55,795 nucleotides of DNA. It comes from Granulosicoccus sp964449565. GTDB taxonomy: Bacteria; Pseudomonadota; Gammaproteobacteria; Granulosicoccales; Granulosicoccaceae. A model generated the notes under the pieces. The model worked only from the letters and a program-made list of their open reading frames with translations, had not been told where the DNA came from and searched no databases. The position numbers were made by a program, and so were the translations under genes. Of this stretch, positions 53,296 through 55,795 are shown piece by piece (position 1 is the first letter of the stretch; every line of letters begins with the position of its first letter). The stretch covers positions 1 through 55,795 of the forward strand of contig CAYUZB010000012.1 in assembly GCA_964449565.1 (NCBI GenBank). The letters are read 5' to 3'.

Positions 53296-55633
53296 TATCC
53301 CGATTAAATTATCTGTCACTACGCTTGCTGATTTTTCATGTCGATCGGGAGATCTGGGTGGCGTAGGTGTAGTGGGGCCTTCGGCGACAGAAGGTATGCG
53401 GGCCCATCAGCGCGTACAAAAGTTAGCGACCACCGATCCTGGCATTGAGTCTGAGGTCAGCTTGTCGGCAATGTTCGAGATTGGTGCTCGAATGGTAAGC
53501 CTGAGCGGTCGTCTCGACTTGCTTGATATGGAGAAATTGACAGTCACTGAAATCAAGTCGACTTATGTGCCGTGTGCTGAACTCAGCTCCGCACAAATTC
53601 AACGACATTGGTCGCAAATTAGTTTGTACGGCGCATTGTTGGCGCGTCAACAGCGCCTTGAAATTGATGCGACGGTGACACTAGAGTTGATTATGGTAAA
53701 CATCCGCGCGGATACACAGGAAAGAATTTCACGGAGCTCATCCGTATCTGAGCTGACCGAGTTTGCGGAGAAAGCACTCAGCCAATATCTTCAATGGGTT
53801 CTATTGATAGAGTCACGGAACCAAAAAATGCAAATGTCGGCAGCCTCACTCGATTTTCCATTTGGTGGGTTTCGGGATGGGCAGCGTGACATGTCAGCGG
53901 CAACCTATAGAGCGGCGCGTGACAAATACTCTTTGCTCTGCGAAGCGCCTACGGGTATTGGAAAAACGATTAGTGCGCTCTTCCCGGTCGTAAAGCTGCT
54001 TGGTGAAAACCAATTTGCGCAAGCGGTTTATCTAACTGCAAAAATTTCAGGCCAGCAAACAGCGTTCGATACCATAAGCGTACTTCAAGAGCACGGTTTG
54101 TCGATTTCGGCGATCAGTATCCGATCCAAACAAAGTACTTGCTTTTGTTCGAACGGAAGATGCGAGCGCGATGATGCTGGAATTTGCCCAATGACTTTAG
54201 GGTTTTTCGATCGTCTGCCGGGCGCACGTGAAGAATTGCTTGGGTGTGGTGTGATCAGCGCTGAAAAACTGGACGATATTTCCTGGAATCATCAACTGTG
54301 TCCATTCGAGCTCGCCTTACAGATGTTGCCATGGATGCATGTGGTTATTGCAGATTACAACTATGTATTCGATCCCTTGGTTCGACTGCCGCATTTCTCT
54401 GAAGCACGACGCGATACTGTTCTATTGATCGACGAGGCTCATAATCTTCTTGATCGATCCCGTTCCATGTTTTCTGCCAATCTTGATCGAATAGCCTGTA
54501 TTGACGAGATAGACAAGTCGAGTCCTCGCCATATGAATGTGGCGCGACAACTTGCAAAACTTGAGAAAAACCTGCTCCGACTAGCTCCAACAGACCAGGC
54601 CATCGATGTGAAAGACACCGTACCTTTCGGGATACTTCGCGCTGCTGCCAAAGTAGTGGAGGCGATAGTCGATGGGTTCGGTAAATCTCCCGCCATCACG
54701 GAATCGCAATCAAATATGTTTCGTACCCTATGCCGAATTGTGGCAATTGGGGAGTTGTTTGGCGATGAGCATCGGACGGTGACAAGACAGTTTCAACAAG
54801 GCCGGAAAAAACAGGTTCAGTTGAATTTAAAGTGTCTTGATGCATCAACAGCATTGTCGCATCAGTACAAGCGATTTCGTTCGGTGATCATGTTCTCGGC
54901 AACGCTACGGCCAGAGTATTTTTACCGTGATGTGCTTGGGTTGCCAGATGATACCAAACAGATTCGGATAGACTCCCCGTATGACTCAAAGAACGCGTTA
55001 CATTGCTTGGTACCATGGATCAACACACGCTACAGGCAACGAGAGAATTCGGCTCTCGATCTTGTGCGCGTTATTTATGAGGTGATCAAGGCAAAGGAAG
55101 GGAATTATCTAGTTTTTTTCCCTTCATTCAGTTATCTAAATCAGATACAGCAGCTCTTCAATTCTTGCTATCCATCGATCGAAACCTGGTTACAGACGAA
55201 CTTCACAGACCCTGATGAATTGAACGAGCAGCTGCGTCGTCTTGACTCGCCAGGACATCGTGTGGGATTTGCGATATTGGGCGGAAAATACGGTGAGGGT
55301 GTCGACTATCCGGGTGACAAATTGATTGGAGTCCTTGTTGTTGGTGTTGGACTTCCAGGATTCGACGAGGAACAAGCGTTAATCCAGGATCATTTTGAGA
55401 AACGCGGTTTCGACGGTTACGATTTTACTTACCGCTATCCGGGGATCACTCGCGTATTACAAACCGCTGGTAGAGTCATTCGGAGTGAATCGGATAAAGG
55501 GGTCATTATTTTGATTGATGACAGGTTTCGTGATCGTTTCTATCAGAACATCTTTCCGGAGCATTGGAGTATGAATCGACTGAAAGATATCATACAACTA
55601 GAGCAATGCCTCAAATCGTTCTGGGATGTCTAA
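53288..55633 (+). CDS. XPD/DinG-family helicase with N-terminal PD-(D/E)XK nuclease
   Basis: A 781-residue protein. The N-terminal part (about 60-180) is a RecB/Cas4-like nuclease with D77 (GRLDLLD), E88 and K90 (TEIKST), and the following QISLYG motif. The helicase has Walker A APTGIGKT (about 220-227), four cysteines that could hold an Fe-S cluster (C284/286 region, C291, C300 and C338 area), a DEAH box (IDEAHNL near 381) and motif VI QTAGRVIRS. This is the domain set of XPD-like DNA helicases. The overlapping FAN1 gene suggests joint processing of crosslinked or branched DNA. Confidence 0.93.
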   Translation: MADIPIKLSVTTLADFSCRSGDLGGVGVVGPSATEGMRAHQRVQKLATTDPGIESEVSLSAMFEIGARMVSLSGRLDLLDMEKLTVTEIKSTYVPCAELSSAQIQRHWSQISLYGALLARQQRLEIDATVTLELIMVNIRADTQERISRSSSVSELTEFAEKALSQYLQWVLLIESRNQKMQMSAASLDFPFGGFRDGQRDMSAATYRAARDKYSLLCEAPTGIGKTISALFPVVKLLGENQFAQAVYLTAKISGQQTAFDTISVLQEHGLSISAISIRSKQSTCFCSNGRCERDDAGICPMTLGFFDRLPGAREELLGCGVISAEKLDDISWNHQLCPFELALQMLPWMHVVIADYNYVFDPLVRLPHFSEARRDTVLLIDEAHNLLDRSRSMFSANLDRIACIDEIDKSSPRHMNVARQLAKLEKNLLRLAPTDQAIDVKDTVPFGILRAAAKVVEAIVDGFGKSPAITESQSNMFRTLCRIVAIGELFGDEHRTVTRQFQQGRKKQVQLNLKCLDASTALSHQYKRFRSVIMFSATLRPEYFYRDVLGLPDDTKQIRIDSPYDSKNALHCLVPWINTRYRQRENSALDLVRVIYEVIKAKEGNYLVFFPSFSYLNQIQQLFNSCYPSIETWLQTNFTDPDELNEQLRRLDSPGHRVGFAILGGKYGEGVDYPGDKLIGVLVVGVGLPGFDEEQALIQDHFEKRGFDGYDFTYRYPGITRVLQTAGRVIRSESDKGVIILIDDRFRDRFYQNIFPEHWSMNRLKDIIQLEQCLKSFWDV

Positions 55634-55638
55634 AAGAG

Positions 55639-55672
55639 AGAAGCCCAGCTCCATAAATGAAACCGGGCTTCT
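55639..55672 (-). terminator. Terminator for the histone-like gene
   Basis: AGAAGCCC (55639-55646) and GGGCTTCT (55665-55672) form a perfect eight-base-pair stem. On the minus strand it is followed by a pyrimidine/T-rich tail (CTCTTTT), as in a rho-independent terminator for the leftward gene. It may also serve the helicase on the plus strand. Confidence 0.65.
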
Positions 55673-55680
55673 GTCAGTCA

Positions 55681-55699
55681 GCGCATCGGATTGATGCGC
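55681..55699. terminator. Second perfect hairpin between convergent genes
   Basis: GCGCATC (55681-55687) and GATGCGC (55693-55699) flank a five-base loop, followed by AAAA on the plus strand, so T on the minus strand comes before it. It may be a bidirectional end element. Confidence 0.45.
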
Positions 55700-55712
55700 A
55701 AAAGGGTGGTTC

Positions 55713-55795
55713 TTAAGAACGCTTACGTGTTGTTCGCTTGGCAGCCGGCTTGCGCTTGGCTGTAGTCTTGCGAACCGGCTTCTTTGCAGCCGGCT
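55713..55795 (-). CDS. C-terminal tail of a histone H1-like Lys/Ala-rich protein (cut by window edge)
   Basis: On the minus strand, the last 26 codons before a TAA at 55713-55715 read as a Lys/Arg/Ala/Pro tail (PAAKKPVRKTT, then AKRKPAAKRTT, RKRS). This is typical of bacterial histone H1-like or AlgP-like nucleoid proteins with PAAKK repeats. The rest lies beyond the right edge. A terminator follows it on the minus strand. Confidence 0.75.
   Translation of the reverse strand, partial: PAAKKPVRKTTAKRKPAAKRTTRKRS

Overview
The window looks like about 56 kb of chromosome from a marine-type Gammaproteobacterium of medium GC content. The markers are a fused rRNA methyltransferase RlmKL, a SohB protease, the long E. 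coli-type ArgG, an MnmH/SelD selenouridine pair, ETF-quinone oxidoreductase, a TRAP transporter and several c-di-GMP enzymes. The genus cannot be fixed from sequence alone. No rRNA, tRNA, CRISPR array, prophage or complete transposase gene was seen.

Layout, left to right. 1-10.4 kb: the tail of an unknown gene, a wHTH/TolB-like/TPR regulator, then a small-molecule catabolic island. The island has an Asp/Glu-racemase-family protein divergent from a TPP-dependent 2-oxoacid enzyme, a DadA-like FAD oxidase, an enolase-superfamily epimerase/cycloisomerase and a DctPQM TRAP importer. 10.4-13.5 kb: a DUF2059-like secreted protein and a TSUP exporter + TauD-like dioxygenase operon behind a hairpin-rich leader. 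13.5-17.3 kb: a CHASE-PAS-GGDEF-EAL enzyme co-encoded with a periplasmic binding protein. 17.3-19.8 kb: gene-poor DNA with a DUF2852-like membrane protein and a disordered Arg/Asn/Gln-rich protein. 19.9-26.5 kb: housekeeping genes (ETF-QO, beta-CASP nuclease, RlmKL, SohB). 26.5-35.2 kb: acyl-CoA genes (AMP ligase, class III CoA-transferase, ECHDC3-like hydratase, PaaI thioesterase) around a small membrane protein, an Hpt protein and a REC-PAS-GGDEF-EAL regulator; then a haloacid dehalogenase and a DUF1289 protein. 35.2-45.8 kb: nucleoside hydrolase, Ig-like lipoprotein, glutamine amidotransferase, KefB-like antiporter with a small co-encoded protein, and a complete BMP-type ABC importer. 45.76-46.18 kb: a terminal-inverted-repeat element containing a 100-N assembly gap. 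46.2-55.8 kb: argG, mnmH-selD, a DUF3429 protein, a FAN1-type nuclease + nuclease/XPD-helicase operon, and the tail of a histone H1-like protein.

How the genes fit together. The first island is consistent with TRAP uptake of an organic or amino acid, stereochemical conversion, FAD oxidation and TPP-dependent processing of the oxoacid. The dioxygenase/TSUP pair would fit oxidative desulfonation with sulfite export. The nucleoside hydrolase and the BMP importer fit nucleoside salvage. MnmH and SelD make selenophosphate and install 2-selenouridine in tRNA. FAN1 and the helicase fit joint processing of branched or crosslinked DNA.

The least explained items are the inverted-repeat element at the assembly gap, the disordered RNA-binding-like protein at 18.6-19.8 kb, the structured leader of the TSUP/dioxygenase operon, the antirepressor-like protein translationally coupled to an ion antiporter, and the two-nuclease FAN1/helicase operon.
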